Shown: piece after piece, positions 46,055-56,789 of the stretch | Numbering within the stretch: position 1 is the first letter of the stretch | Layout of the letters: every line of letters starts with the position of its first letter | Assembly (NCBI GenBank): GCA_027257055.1 | Contig: JAPVLO010000019.1 | Span: 15,550,501-15,614,500 of the forward strand | Direction of reading: 5' to 3' | Source: Cephalopachus bancanus | Taxonomy: Eukaryota; Chordata; Mammalia; Primates; Tarsiidae | Length of the DNA stretch: 64,000 nucleotides | Position numbers and translations under genes: made by a program | The notes under the pieces: generated by a model | Seen by the model: only the letters and a program-made list of their open reading frames with translations | Databases searched by the model: none | What the model was told of the DNA's origin: nothing

Positions 46055-46317
46055 ATTTTTTTTTAATAGACAGTGGCACAATCACATCTCACTGCATCCT
46101 TGACTCCTGGGTTCAAGGGATTCTCCTGCCTCAGCCTCCCAACTACCTAGGACTAGAGGCGCATGCCTCCAAGTCTGGCTAATTTTTAAATGTATTTTAG
46201 AGACAGGGTCTCGCTATGTTGTTCAGGCTAATCTCAAATTCCTGGGCCCAAGTGGACTTCCCACCTCAGCCTCCCAAAGTGCTAGAATTATAGTTGTAAG
46301 CCTCCATGTCCAGTGAT
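46055..46317 (-). mobile_element. Old Alu (AluJ-like)
   Basis: Minus-strand dimer remnant with GCCTCAGCCTCCCAACTACC, AGAGACAGGGTCTCGCTATG and CAGCCTCCCAAAGTGCTAGA. The terminal part is truncated and diverged. Confidence 0.85.
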
Positions 46318-46319
46318 GA

Positions 46320-47100
46320 TAGGTAATCTTAACTTTCTTCTTATATTCTTTTTCCTTTTCTACAGTGAGAAAGACATTGCTTTTATAATTTTAAAAGTCA
46401 ACTTAGCTTAATGAGGAATTTAGATGATTCATTATAATAATATTTAAATAGGATTTGCAAAGTCATTCTATGTTCTCAGAAAACAAATATTATTATAAAA
46501 AATTAAAACAGCAGCAGTCACATCTTGAAAAAATTGGAAGCAACCACACACTGTGAGAAAATTGCAGCACATAAAACACTTCATTGGTGCTGTATTTTTA
46601 AAGTAATTTCTTTAAAATTATTTAAGAAAAGCAAAGAGATTTGTGAAATGCTATACTTTGGGTCCTGATTTAGGAGGACCTCCACTGTAAAATGCTTTAA
46701 TCTGTTTTGGGTTATTATGGCATTCCTGTGAGAAAACAGTATCATAACAAATTCTATAAATTTTGTATGCATGGGATTATAGGAATACTGTGTCACCTGT
46801 GTGCTAAATGGAATATTTTTATTTCATTCTTTTTTCTCTCCCTGCTTTCCATCTGTCTGGACAATATCTTACAGAGACACCTTGAAAATAGAGATACAAG
46901 GCCAATGTCTTATCACAGAATTGTCCACAGAGCCGTCACTGCAGCTGTCCCTGCAACTAGTTTCCTCCCAAAGAAGACTCAGGAAAGTTCAATAATCCTT
47001 AAAGTGTCAAACAATTATAAGTCTCCTTCTTTGAAATTAAATATTATTCTTTCCAAATGGCTTTGGTTTATGACTGTAAAACTTTCAAAATAAAATGCAT
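46320..47100. other. Unique DNA, no recognised feature
   Basis: The 128-codon frame at 46707-47093 has no domain I recognise and lies in AT-rich sequence without promoter features. I treat it as chance. Confidence 0.45.
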
Positions 47101-47106
47101 ATTATT

Positions 47107-47138
47107 TGTGTGTGTGTGTGTGTGCGTGTGTATGTATG
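47107..47138. repeat. (TG)n microsatellite
   Basis: Short TG repeat with one C and one A interruption. Confidence 0.9.
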
Positions 47139-47149
47139 CCTGTATTTTA

Positions 47150-47561
47150 AACTTATATAAATGGATCTTATGCTGTTTTGTGCTCTTTCACTTAACACAA
47201 TAGTTTTAAACTCTAATCCATATGGCTTTGTGTACATCTAATCTGTTACTACTAACTCTGTGGTATGCAAGCATCAATTTCATCTACCTACTCTTCCTGA
47301 TTGCCTCCAACTCTCTGCCACCACAAACATTACTATAAATGAGCAGCTTCATGATCCCATATGGATCTGGCGACAATTTATTTGTAAGGTATCTCAGAAG
47401 CAGAATTGCTATAATCTATTATATATTGTGTATTGTATAATACAATATAGTCTATTATATATTGTATTATATGTAATGACTCAGCAATTCCACTTCTGAG
47501 ATATATTACAAATAAACTCTCACCCAGCTCCGTAAGAGTGTGTGTGCGTGTGCGTGTGTGT

Positions 47562-47611
<50 letters not shown>

Positions 47612-47985
47612 TTGACTCAATACTTCTAGCTCCCTCTCAAGCATGGCTGCCAAGTCTAGCCTCCCACATTCCCACATGTAGTAGAAAACAGATGAGGGCT
47701 CCAATAGCCTTACCCAACTTTTTAATACCTTGCAAATCGAATAGCTAATTGCTGTTTTAATTAATAATTCTCTGATTACTAATGAATTAGAGCATCTCCT
47801 CATGTGCTTGTATCTCTTTGGAGTTCCTCTTCTATAAGTCATCTGCTTACATTCTTTCCTTTTCCTCCTAAGACTTTTGTCTTATTCTTGTTGATGTGAA
47901 GGAGTATCTTACATATGACACAAATCATTTCCTCATCAATTTTGGACATTGTAGAAAACATCGCCCTTCCATATTCTCTCATGTC
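47150..47985 (-). mobile_element. Possible old L1ME/HAL1-type fragment
   Basis: Diverged text such as TTCTCTGATTACTAATGAAT, ATCTCCTCATGTGCTTGTAT and GGAGTTCCTCTTCTATAAGT recalls the reverse of an old LINE ORF2 C-terminal end. A TG microsatellite (47538-47610) sits inside. Ends and family are uncertain. Confidence 0.4.
47538..47610. repeat. (TG)n/(CG TG) microsatellite
   Basis: About 36 dinucleotides, with CG replacing TG in the left third. The Cys-Val and His-Thr frames here are its products. Confidence 0.96.
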
Positions 47986-47990
47986 ACCTA

Positions 47991-48096
47991 TGTCCATGTG
48001 TCCTTAGTTAAATATTCCCTTAATTTTTAAGAAACCCAAGCTTTGTCCATGTGTCCTTAATCTGTATGCCTTTAATTTTTAAGAAACCAAATTCAT
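47991..48096. repeat. 53-bp direct tandem duplication
   Basis: TGTCCATGTGTCCTTA occurs at 47991 and 48044, each followed by a short variable part and TTAATTTTTAAGAAACC. The units differ in the middle. Confidence 0.88.
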
Positions 48097-48179
48097 CAAA
48101 CGTTTTGCTGAGTCACTTAGAATGAGAACATAGCTGGATGAACTTTGGAGACAGGTCATTTTAAAGAGAATATTGTTCA

Positions 48180-48275
48180 CTGGCCTTATCTCCATGATGA
48201 AGCTTAAGGGGCTTGCCCAAGACTGCACAACTAGTCATGACCAACCTCCGTGCCTTATGGTCCACCAAAGAAAGG
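48180..48275 (-). repeat. MIR fragment
   Basis: AAGCTTAAGGGGCTTGCCCA, AGACTGCACAACTAGTCATG is the reverse of the MIR core. Confidence 0.5.
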
Positions 48276-48417
48276 AAGAAGAGTTGGGCAGTAGTAGATA
48301 AATAACAATATCAAAGGAGAGCTAAGATTCCATTCTCTAAAAATATATTTGAGGTGAGACATTTCTGCTGATAACAAAGAGGTAGTTATTTGAGAGCAGT
48401 TAGAATTTATAACCATT

Positions 48418-48693
48418 TATTTTTATTTTTATTTTTGAGTCCAGGTCTCACTTGCCCCGGCTGGAGTGCAGTGGCATGCTCACTGCCACCGCAGCCTTGA
48501 CCTGCTGGATCAGACATTCCTTCCGCCTCAGCCTTTCAAGTAGCTGGAACTACTGCGTGCCACCACACCTGACTAATTTTTTTAATTTATTGTAGAGATG
48601 AGGTCTCGCCAAGTTGCCCTGGCTGCTCTGGAACCTGTGGGCTCAGGCAATCCTCTCACCTCGGCCTCCCAAAGTGCTAGGGTTATAGGCATG
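48418..48693 (-). mobile_element. Alu, intermediate age, left end truncated
   Basis: It has GAGGTCTCGCCAAGTTGCCC (longer left arm) and GCCTCAGCCTTTCAAGTAGC. The left terminus stops at GGGTTATAGGCATG without the usual GCCGGGC start. The tail reads TTTATTTTTATTTTTATTTT. Confidence 0.9.
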
Positions 48694-49052
48694 AAATAGC
48701 TCTTATTCTCCTTCATCTTCTGATACTTTTTAAAATCCATATCTTTGTGCTTCAGATAATTCATTACTCCTTCCTCCCTCCTACCTTCTACCTTTTCAGT
48801 TTTCTTCTTCGAGTGTTCTAACCTGCAGAGATTATATACTATATACACGTATGTTAATATATGAGTGGGGACCTCCCCCCAAAAAAATGACTGGCAGGCC
48901 TCTTGTAGTACAGGCTTCCCCCACTAGGTAAGTGTTCTAGGAAGCCATTGGCATCAGTTTATGAGCTAGCATTGTTGTGAGAGTCTGTTAGGCATCAGAG
49001 AACATTTTTTTGAAGACTCTTTCAACTCGTTTGCCCATTTCATGATGGGTGA

Positions 49053-49359
49053 TTTACCAGTTCACTTGACCACACCATGCTGAGTGTTCAGCAGTTTTAG
49101 ACCAAAAAATGGCATGACCCCCTTGACCCACCCTCCCTGTTCACCAGCTCTTACCCCAAGTGACTTTTTGTTTGTTTCCATAGATGTGAAAAAAGTTCTC
49201 AAAGGGAAATGTTTTGTCGATAAGGAAGAGATGAAACAAAAAACAGCAGAAGCACTAAAAGGAATCAAAATCGATGAGGACAAAAACTATTTTGAGCAGT
49301 GGAAAAAGCATCTTGATAGGTGTATTGCATCAAAAAGAGAGTACTTAGAAGGTGACTGA
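49053..49359 (+). pseudogene. Mariner transposase, C-terminal fragment
   Basis: The frame contains NGMTPLTHPPCSPALTPSDF, in which the final Asp corresponds to the third catalytic Asp of the D,D(34)D triad. It ends in CIASKREYLEGD and a stop, the usual mariner C-terminus (RCIxxxGxYFEGD style). The two upstream catalytic Asp residues and the DNA-binding N-terminal domain are missing, and a stop precedes 49084. It cannot catalyse transposition. Confidence 0.85.
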
Positions 49360-49420
49360 AGTTTAAGTTGATAGGTGTATTGCATCAAAAAGAGAGTACT
49401 TAGAAGGTGACTGAAGTTGA
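49313..49420. repeat. 55-bp tandem duplication in the mariner
   Basis: TTGATAGGTGTATTGCATCA starts at 49313 and 49368. The copies differ only at the last few bases, so the duplication is recent compared with the element. It duplicates the last 15 codons and the stop. Confidence 0.95.
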
Positions 49421-49768
49421 AACATGTAAGAATAAATAGACAATTTTTTATAAATAAATTCTGGGTTCCTTTAGTCCCCCCTCATGTGTGTGTACACAAT
49501 ACTGCTTTTCACAGAGGTTGAACTAACTTGACTCAGTAAAGTAAATCTCCCTTCCTGCTCTAAATATATCTATACATAGCTTTCTAAGAATGAACTTTTG
49601 CTTTGATAAAGACATGTATTCCATATTTTACCTTTTGTCATCATTAAAAGCTCTAGAGGACATAAAGATGACGGAGAGAAAGGATTTCTATGTAAAAATG
49701 ACTATTCAAGCAATTAACTACATAGCATCATTCTGGAGGTCCCGGTTAATGCAAAAAGAAAAAGAAAA

Positions 49769-50037
49769 GCCGGGCTCGGTGGCTCAGCCTGTAATCCCGC
49801 GCCTTTGGGAGGCTGAGGTGAGTGGATTGCCTGAGCCCGCGGGTTCGAGACCCGCCTGGGCAGTGAGACTTCATCTCAACAATAAATCAAAAAATCAGCC
49901 GGGCATGGTAGCACATGCCTGTAATTCCGGCTGAGGCGGAAGGATCGCCGGAGCCCAGCAGGTCGAGGCTGCGGTGGCCGGGAGCGGCCACTGCACTCCA
50001 GTCTGGGCGACAGAGTGAGACTCCAACTCAAAAAAAA
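49769..50037 (+). mobile_element. Young Alu, short-linker type
   Basis: Starts GCCGGGCTCGGTGGCTCAGC; the B-box stem-loop GCGGGTTCGAGACCCGC is perfect at 49839-49855. The right arm has GTGGCC/GGCCAC at 49974-49979 and 49986-49991. It lacks about 15 nt in the second arm near 49930 (GCTACTCGGAAG-type part). The A-rich target makes the TSD (AAAAAGAAA) ambiguous. Confidence 0.96.
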
Positions 50038-50039
50038 AG

Positions 50040-50445
50040 AAATACAGAGATATGAACATCACAACCCTTCTCAAAGGAGAGACACACGTATATACATGCA
50101 GCATATGATACACGGCAAAAAGGTTTTGGAGGAGGACAAAAATCACAAAAAAACTTAGGTCATAAGATAAGGTTTCCAGAAGGTAAATATACCCTCTTCT
50201 CTACTCTTACAATCAACTCCCAACTCTTGCTATACACACTGAAAAATTAATGACAAGAAATGCAGATCTTTTTCATGGAAGAACAAAGGAAAAGTTGTTA
50301 AAGACAAATAAGGTTAGAGTAACCTTAGACACTCCCAAAAGTCAGTATTTTTTAAAAACAGACATTCCTCACCGTGAGCACACTAATTTCTAACAAAAAA
50401 AAAAAACTAAGCCAATATGAGCATTTATCTAATTAACACTGCTGC
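50040..50445. other. No recognised feature
   Basis: No gene or named repeat. Confidence 0.45.
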
Positions 50446-50446
50446 A

Positions 50447-51572
50447 TTAGACAGGGTTCTCTAGAAAAACAGAACTAATAGTAGATAAAGAGAAAATAGA
50501 AAGATAGACAGGCGAACAGACAGGTAATAACGAGAAAGTAGCTTGTGCAATTATGGAAGACGAGAAGTTCCATGATCTGCCATCTTCAAGCTGGAGACCC
50601 AGGACAGCCAGTAGTATAATTCAGTGAAGCCCAAAGACATAAGTACTAGGAGAGCTGAGGGTGCAAATCTCAATCCAAGGGCAGAAGATGAGATGAGATG
50701 TCTGAGCTCAAGCAATATAGCAGGAAAGGAGGGGAGCAAATTTCTCCCTCCTTCTACCTTTTGTTCTATTCAGGCCCTGAATGAATTGAATGATGCCTAC
50801 TCATATTGAGATGGGCAATCTACTATGCTGAATCAAGCTAGTTCAACCTCTGTGGAAAGCAATTTGGAGATTTCTCAAAGAATTAAAAATAGAGCTACCA
50901 TTTGACTCAGCAATTCCATTTCTGGGGATATACCCAAAGGAACATAAATCATTCTACCAAAAAGACACCCGCACTTGTAAGTTTATTACAGCACTATTCA
51001 CAATAGCAAAAACATAGAATCAACCCAGATGCCCACTGACAGTTAGTTGCCTGGATAAAGAAAATGTGGTACATATACACAATGGAATACTATGCACCCG
51101 TAAAGAAGAAAAAAATCATATTCTTTGCAGCAACACAAATGTAACTGGAAACCATTTAAGTGAATTATCACAGGAACAAAAAGCTGAATACCACATGTTC
51201 TCACTTATAAGTAGGAGCTAAACATTGGGCACACACAGGCACAAGAATGGGAACAACAGACACTGGGCACTGCTAAAGGAGGGAGAAAGGGAGACAGGGA
51301 AGGAGGGAGAGGTATAAGGGATGCACAACTACCCATTGGGTACCATGCCCACTACTGGGGTGGGGACATCTCGTCAGAAGTCCAAACCCTGCCTTCACAC
51401 AATATACCTATGTAACAATTCCTTACAGGCACCCTATGATTCTAGAATAAAATAATAAATGCTAATCTCAAACAGGAACACCCTCACAGACACACCAAGA
51501 AATGATGTTTCATTTGGGCATCCCATGGCCCAGTCAAGTGGACACATAAAATTAACCATCACAGCCTCTAAA
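50447..51572 (-). mobile_element. LTR-type or MaLR-like repeat split by an L1 tail
   Basis: 50447-50822 begins GACAGGGTTCTCTAGAAAAA and contains GCTGGAGACCCAGGACAGCC. 51465-51572 contains AACACCCTCACAGACACACC and ends GACACATAAAATTAACCATC. These are the two ends of a common mammalian LTR-type repeat in reverse. The L1 at 50823-51462 lies between. The class call is tentative. Confidence 0.5.
50823..51462 (+). mobile_element. Older primate L1 3' end (L1PB-like)
   Basis: CTAGTTCAACCTCTGTGGAA through GGTACATATACACAATGGAA to a 3' UTR with ACTTATAAGTAGGAGCTAAA and a short tail GAATAAAATAATAAATG. This 3' UTR type is shared with anthropoids and differs from the young lineage here, so the copy predates that lineage's spread. 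Confidence 0.88.
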
Positions 51573-51574
51573 CA

Positions 51575-52680
51575 AGCTACTTTGGCCTTATAAACCCAAG
51601 AAGTGCACTTAGATTTGTCTGCAGAGTCCACACAAGAAAGTGGACGCAATCACACACAGTTCAGCAACCTTAAAAAATGCAGTCGATTTTTTATTATATA
51701 TCTTCTAAAATGGGAAATTCAGGGATTTTAAATACTACACACCTGACAGAAAACTTCCCATACACTCATTTAGACATTGTTTCTTCTCTCGAATGTTTCG
51801 CTCTCAGAGTAGTTTCAAAAACAACAAAAAAAGAAGATCCCTCCCCTACTTTGGGGAGGTGAATCTTCTCTCTCTCTCTCTCTCTCTCATTTACTTTAAA
51901 TAAACTATTTTTTCCTCATTTTTTCAAAAAGAGTCCCATTGCTTTGTCACTTACTGAAGTCCTTTCCCAGCATTCTACTCTTATTCAGCATCTTCTTTCC
52001 TCTCCAACCCTTCCACCTCTTGCTGCAACCACATCATCTGTCTCTCCAGCAGAAGTGAACACTGGAATTCCCATTCCTTTTTTCACCCTGAAATTACCTA
52101 TAGGATGCAACTTTAGAAAACTGACCCCTCTGAGTAAGTGGGGGCACATTTCTCACATCTATTAAAAATTTTGAAAGCACTGCACTTGGCATACAGCACT
52201 ATATTTCTTAGTATTTTATAAAAGGCGTTTCGATAAATATGCATGCTGGCTATTTCACAAGCCAATACAGACACCTTTTGCGTTAATTGTCAGTGTCTGT
52301 CTGTTGCTTCTTGGCAAATGGCATGGGAGATGCTGTGCAGACACTCATTCACAAAACTGTAGATGCTCTCAACCATCCAAATCTGGCAGAATAGGCTTAT
52401 GAGTCACTTAATCCAAAACATTTAACTGTCAATGTCCTGAAACTTAGGAAGAAAAAGACTATGGAAAAGCGCAATCATCTCTGGAGGTTCTGCATGTGTG
52501 TTTGTGTGTGTGTGCATACATTTAAACATATCAGTGTTGTATGTCCTCCTTCCGACTGAAATAAAATAATGAGAGTGTATTACTCATAATGAAAGTCACT
52601 TTATAATACCCCCAAGTATTTCTATTGTCCCCATAATTTTCCCAATAAATATGTTAGTTTCTTTCTCTTTAAAATGTCTT
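51575..52680. other. Unique DNA with a TC repeat
   Basis: No gene recognised. A (TC)n run is at 51865-51888. A TG-rich stretch lies at 52496-52515. Confidence 0.5.
51865..51888. repeat. (TC)n microsatellite
   Basis: Eleven to twelve CT units. Confidence 0.9.
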
Positions 52681-52685
52681 TCAAA

Positions 52686-52983
52686 GCCAGGTGCGGTTGC
52701 TAATGCCTGTAATCCCAGAACTTTGAGAGACAGAGACGAGACAATTACCTGAGCCCAGGGATTTGAGACCACCTGGGCAACCTGACAATAACTCATCTCT
52801 ACAATAAATTAAAATATTAGCTGGATATGGTGGCGCACACCTTTGGTCCAGCTACTTGGGAGGTTGAGTTGGAAGGATCACCTGAGCCCAGTAGGTCAAG
52901 GCTGCAGTAACCATGATCATGCCACTGCACTCCAGCCTGAGCAACAGAGTGAGACTCCATCTCAAAAATAAATAAAATAAAAG
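52686..52983 (+). mobile_element. Old Alu
   Basis: GCCAGGTGCGGTTGCTAATG at the left, an A-rich linker near 52810, GATCATGCCACTGCACTCCA at the right and an AATAAATAAAATAAAA tail. It lacks the right-arm hairpin and the B-box stem of the young copies. Confidence 0.92.
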
Positions 52984-52989
52984 TCTTTT

Positions 52990-55115
52990 AAATTTTAAGT
53001 GAGACATTAACTTTGGCAAGCATTATGCTAGGTGCTTTAGTTTTGTATATTTTGGGACATGGAAGAAGGCCATAAGAAAAGCAAAAATTCAAAAGGAGAT
53101 GCAATATGGTTTATGTACTATTTAAGACTGATTTCTATGAGTTTTAATGGTATCCTAGATGATTCTGTTTGACTTTCTGTATAAAACTGAGAATCATCAA
53201 ATATTTGGAAAACGAGATTATTTTAAAGTCCACAAATTAATTATCTTAGTGAGAGCATCATTTATCAAACATCCAGGAAGATCTCAAATATTGATCAATG
53301 AAAAGGAAAAGCTTTGTTTTGTAAAACCAATGAAAACAAACCACAGTGCAGAAATATCTATTTTTACTGGGTTTAAATAAGTATGTAAATTACTTTTTTC
53401 CTTTAAAATGGCATATGCTGTCTAGATGCCCCATGGATTTCTTAGAGTTCTCACTATTCTTAGAATGCCTTAAATAAGTCATTCTCAGACACTATGGTTT
53501 CTGTAATAGATTACTATGTCAAAATGTTTTGTAATTAATGTCCAAAGACATGAATGATTGAGATATTATTGTTTATTGAAGGAGAAAAAGAGGTATCAAA
53601 ATATTGGTAAACTTTAAAAATTACTTTTGGAAAATGTTTTGGAAATAATCTGGTTAAGTCTTCAACTTCACCTTTTAATTCGACAATAGCGATTTGCTCT
53701 TCACCATTTTAGTCTCACAATTATTATTCTCCACCAACACTCTGAGCTACAAATCAGACCCGAGAATTTTTTTAAATGTGTGGAGAAAAACTAAAAGGTA
53801 TAGTCCTCAGTTTAGAGGGGAACGTGATCCTGAATGAAAATCAACTTTATATTCTATTTCCTAAAATCTGAGCATGTACAAAGGGTAATGTCATCCAGAA
53901 AACTCATGCAGAAAGGAAAAGCAGCCTGACTGTGATGACAAGTCTCACAATATGCTAACACTTTGCCTCCCTGGAGTTCATCTGCCTTCCTCTCCTATTT
54001 ACTAGGCAGTACTTGTGAAGGCCAGGATGTGGGGTGTGATTGAGATATTGTATGTGCAGATAGAATTCCCTTACACCTTATGGGAGAAACACCTTTCTCA
54101 ATTTAAAAAGTAAAAAGCAGCATTATTTTTACAGCTAATCCTCCAAACCCAGCAAGATCCGTTCTACTTCAGGTTTTAATAGCAGTTCCCACATACAAGG
54201 TCTGCCTTGGAACTGATTTAGAGTAACTATTTACAGCAACTCATTAATTCCAAGGTGATACAAAGGTTATCAGTCTAAGCAAAGATAATTTAAATAAAAA
54301 AAGATCTGGCAATGCCCACATTGAAACTAAGATTATTACAACTACAGAAATACCTGTAAACTTGTCTTCTGCCTGCCTGGCTCAGCAAAGGAAGCTTGTT
54401 GTCCCACTCTTGAGGTGCTTGGTATATTTAATCATAACTCTTATTGAGCATCTTTTTCAGTTCTAGAATAAGAAAAAAATTAGCAAAATAGTTCCTGCCC
54501 TCTAAAAGTGCAGACTGAAGAAGAGTAAGATTAAAACACACACCCAATTCAGCACATAAATGCTATGATAGAGGTCGCAATAAAATTTAAAATTCATTGC
54601 TCTAAAATTTCAGGTATGTAAGGGCCTTTACTTCCTCTTAATATTTACTCTGGGTAAGACATTTTCCTGATTTTCAATTGTAACTGAATACTTTAGTGCA
54701 TTATCTCTCCCACTGGTAGACATTTTTAAGAGCAAAGACATTTTAAGAATCAACATGCATTTGACAGAAATGCTTACATATGTGGGGGAATTCTGTCACA
54801 TAGGCAGCCTCCAAGTTGACATTATCCTCAGGCTTTCTCTCAATAAAAATCTCATTCGCTCCCAAGGTGTTTTTTATCCCTATAAATTGACGGCTCTCAC
54901 TGCTGAATTTTACTCTTGATTTCTCTTCAAAGATCTAGACTCATTTGTCCAATTGCTTGTTGAATCATCTGACCCCTCCCTGCAAGTCTCATGGGATCAA
55001 AAAGCCTACCTGTCCAAACAGAACTCAAAACAAGCCTAGTTGTATGTTAAAATTTGTTATAAGGCTAAGTGACTATGAAAACATTGTGCCAGTGCAAGAA
55101 GAGAAACAGGTTTTT
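52990..55115. other. Mostly unique AT-rich DNA
   Basis: No gene recognised. 54440-54560 (GAGCATCTTTTTCAGTTCTA, AGTTCCTGCCCTCTAAAAGT) may be a reverse L2 piece, but the match is weak. Small frames at 53159 and 54945 carry no domain. Confidence 0.5.
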
Positions 55116-55131
55116 AAAAATACAAGAGAAA

Positions 55132-55420
55132 GCCGGGCTCGGTGGCTCAGCCTGTAATCCGCGCCTTTGGGAGGCTGAGGTGAATGGATTGCCTGAGCCC
55201 GCGGGTTCGAGACCCGCCTGGGCAGCGAGACCTCATCTCTACAATAAATCAAAAAATCAGCCGGGCGTGGTAGCACCTACCTGTAATTCCAGCTACTCGA
55301 AAGGCTGAGGCGGAAGGATCGCCGGAGCCCAGCAGGTCGAGGCTGCGGTGGCCAGGAGCAGCCACTGTACTCCAGTCTGGGCGACAGAGTGAGACTTCAA
55401 CTCAAAAAAAAAAAAAAAAA
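55132..55420 (+). mobile_element. Young Alu, short-linker type
   Basis: A complete dimer with a 16-bp perfect TSD, AAAAATACAAGAGAAA, at 55116-55131 and 55421-55436, and a long pure A tail. The B-box stem-loop GCGGGTTCGAGACCCGC is at 55201-55217. It has the 5-nt left-arm deletion (GGGCAGCGAGACC). The long A tail and perfect TSD point to recent insertion. Confidence 0.98.
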
Positions 55421-55484
55421 AAAAATACAAGAGAAATATATCGAAATATGTGAAAGAATTTACAACAGATAAATATCACATTTC

Positions 55485-55513
55485 TCTCTCTCTCTCTCTC
55501 TCTCTCTCTTATA

Positions 55514-55567
<54 letters not shown>

Positions 55568-56204
55568 TGTGGGGTCGATTCAGGGCTGGGTATACAAATG
55601 TTCATTATGCAGGTACCCTTGTTGATGAGGTGTGCCCCTTCCTCCCCTGGCAGTTTCCCTCTACTGCCAATCTCTTTCTTACAGCATTATGATAATTGTT
55701 CAAGGTCCGTTTATGAGTGAGAACATATGATATTCTGCTCTTTGTTTCTGTGATAGATCACTGAGTATGATAAACTCTAAATCCATCCAAGTTGCTGCGA
55801 AGTCCACATGTTTGTCCTTCTTTATGGCTGCATAATATTCCATTGTGTATGTGACCACATTTTTTTAATCCAGTCCAGCTTTGATGGGCAATATGGTTGG
55901 TTCTATGTTTTTGCTATTGTGAATAGAGCTGCAACAAACATATGTGTGCAGGTATCTTTTTTGTAAAATGATTTGAGTTCCTCTGGGTATATTCCCAATA
56001 GGGGAATTGCTGGGTCATATGGAAGGTCAATTTCTAGTTCTTTCAGGAATTGCCACACTGTCTTCCAAAGAGGTTGTACTAGTTTGCATTCCCACCAGCA
56101 GTGTAGAAGTGTTCCTTTTTCTCCACATCCTCATGAGCATCTGTTGTTGTTCGTTGTAATAATGATGGCCATTCTTACTGGGTAACCCAATGGTTTTGAT
56201 TTGC
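55485..56204 (-). mobile_element. 5'-truncated young L1
   Basis: From the tail (T run 55535-55562) through the lineage 3' UTR into ORF2 C-terminal sequence, ending near 56204. A perfect 15-bp TSD, TAAATATCACATTTC, is at 55470-55484 and 56205-56219. Between the T run and the TSD lie (TA)n at 55510-55534 and (CT)n at 55485-55509. Confidence 0.96.
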
Positions 56205-56453
56205 TAAATATCACATTTCAAATCAATGAGAAGACAGATGACTTCATAAATGGTAATAGGTAACAGGCTAGCTTTTGGAGAATGAGATGTGATGGGTCAA
56301 AAAAAAAATTCAAAATAACTTTCCAGATAGAGCAAAATATTACCTGCAAAAATAAAATCATAAAGAAATATAAATGATATGCTGACAATCATGAGATAAA
56401 AAAGTTTTTAAACACTATAGAAATCACATGAGAAGATTAAAGAAAAGATTAAG

Positions 56454-56774
56454 GCTGGGAGTGGTGGCTCATGTCTGTAATCCCAACACTTCGGGAGGCA
56501 GAGGTGAGAGGCTTGCCTGAGCCCACAGGTTGGAAAACAGACTAGGTAACATGGCGAAACCTTGTCTCTACAATAAGTCAAAAATTAACTGGACATGGTA
56601 GCACATGCCTGCAGTTCCAATTACTTTGAAGACTGAGGCAGAAGGATCTCCTGAGCCCAGCAGTTTCAAGCTGTGGTGGCCGTGAACATGCCACTGCACT
56701 CCAGCCTGGGTGGCAGAATGAGACTCCGACTAAAAACAAAACCAAACAAACAAATAAATTTTTTTTAAAAAAAG
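56454..56774 (+). mobile_element. Alu, intermediate age
   Basis: GCTGGGAGTGGTGGCTCATG at the left. The right arm is GGTGGCCGTGAACATGCCAC, with only part of the hairpin of the young copies. The TSD GAAAAGATTAAG/GAAAAGACTAAG lies at 56442-56453 and 56775-56786. The tail is AAACAAAACCAAACAAAC-like. Confidence 0.93.
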
Positions 56775-56789
56775 GAAAAGACTAAGATC

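Larger units (their letters stand above)
48862..49484 (+). mobile_element. Mariner-type DNA transposon, internally deleted
   Basis: The left end reads TGAGTGGGGACC after a TA (48860-48861). The right end on the opposite strand reads TGAGGGGGGACT, though the expected flanking TA is TG. At 623 bp it is about half the usual 1.3 kb. It holds the C-terminal part of a mariner transposase on +. A 55-bp tandem duplication lies across the stop codon. The exact subfamily is not known to me. Confidence 0.75.

Noticed and set aside
46707..47093. 128-codon frame as a gene
   Set aside because: AT-rich context, no domain, no promoter or splice signals seen; an alternative frame overlaps it.
47378..47842. 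154-codon minus frame with His-Thr-Arg repeats
   Set aside because: It crosses the TG microsatellite and old LINE-like sequence.
49839..49855. A real tRNA gene at the T-arm-like hairpin
   Set aside because: There is no acceptor stem, anticodon arm or full tRNA length around it; the context is an Alu left arm.
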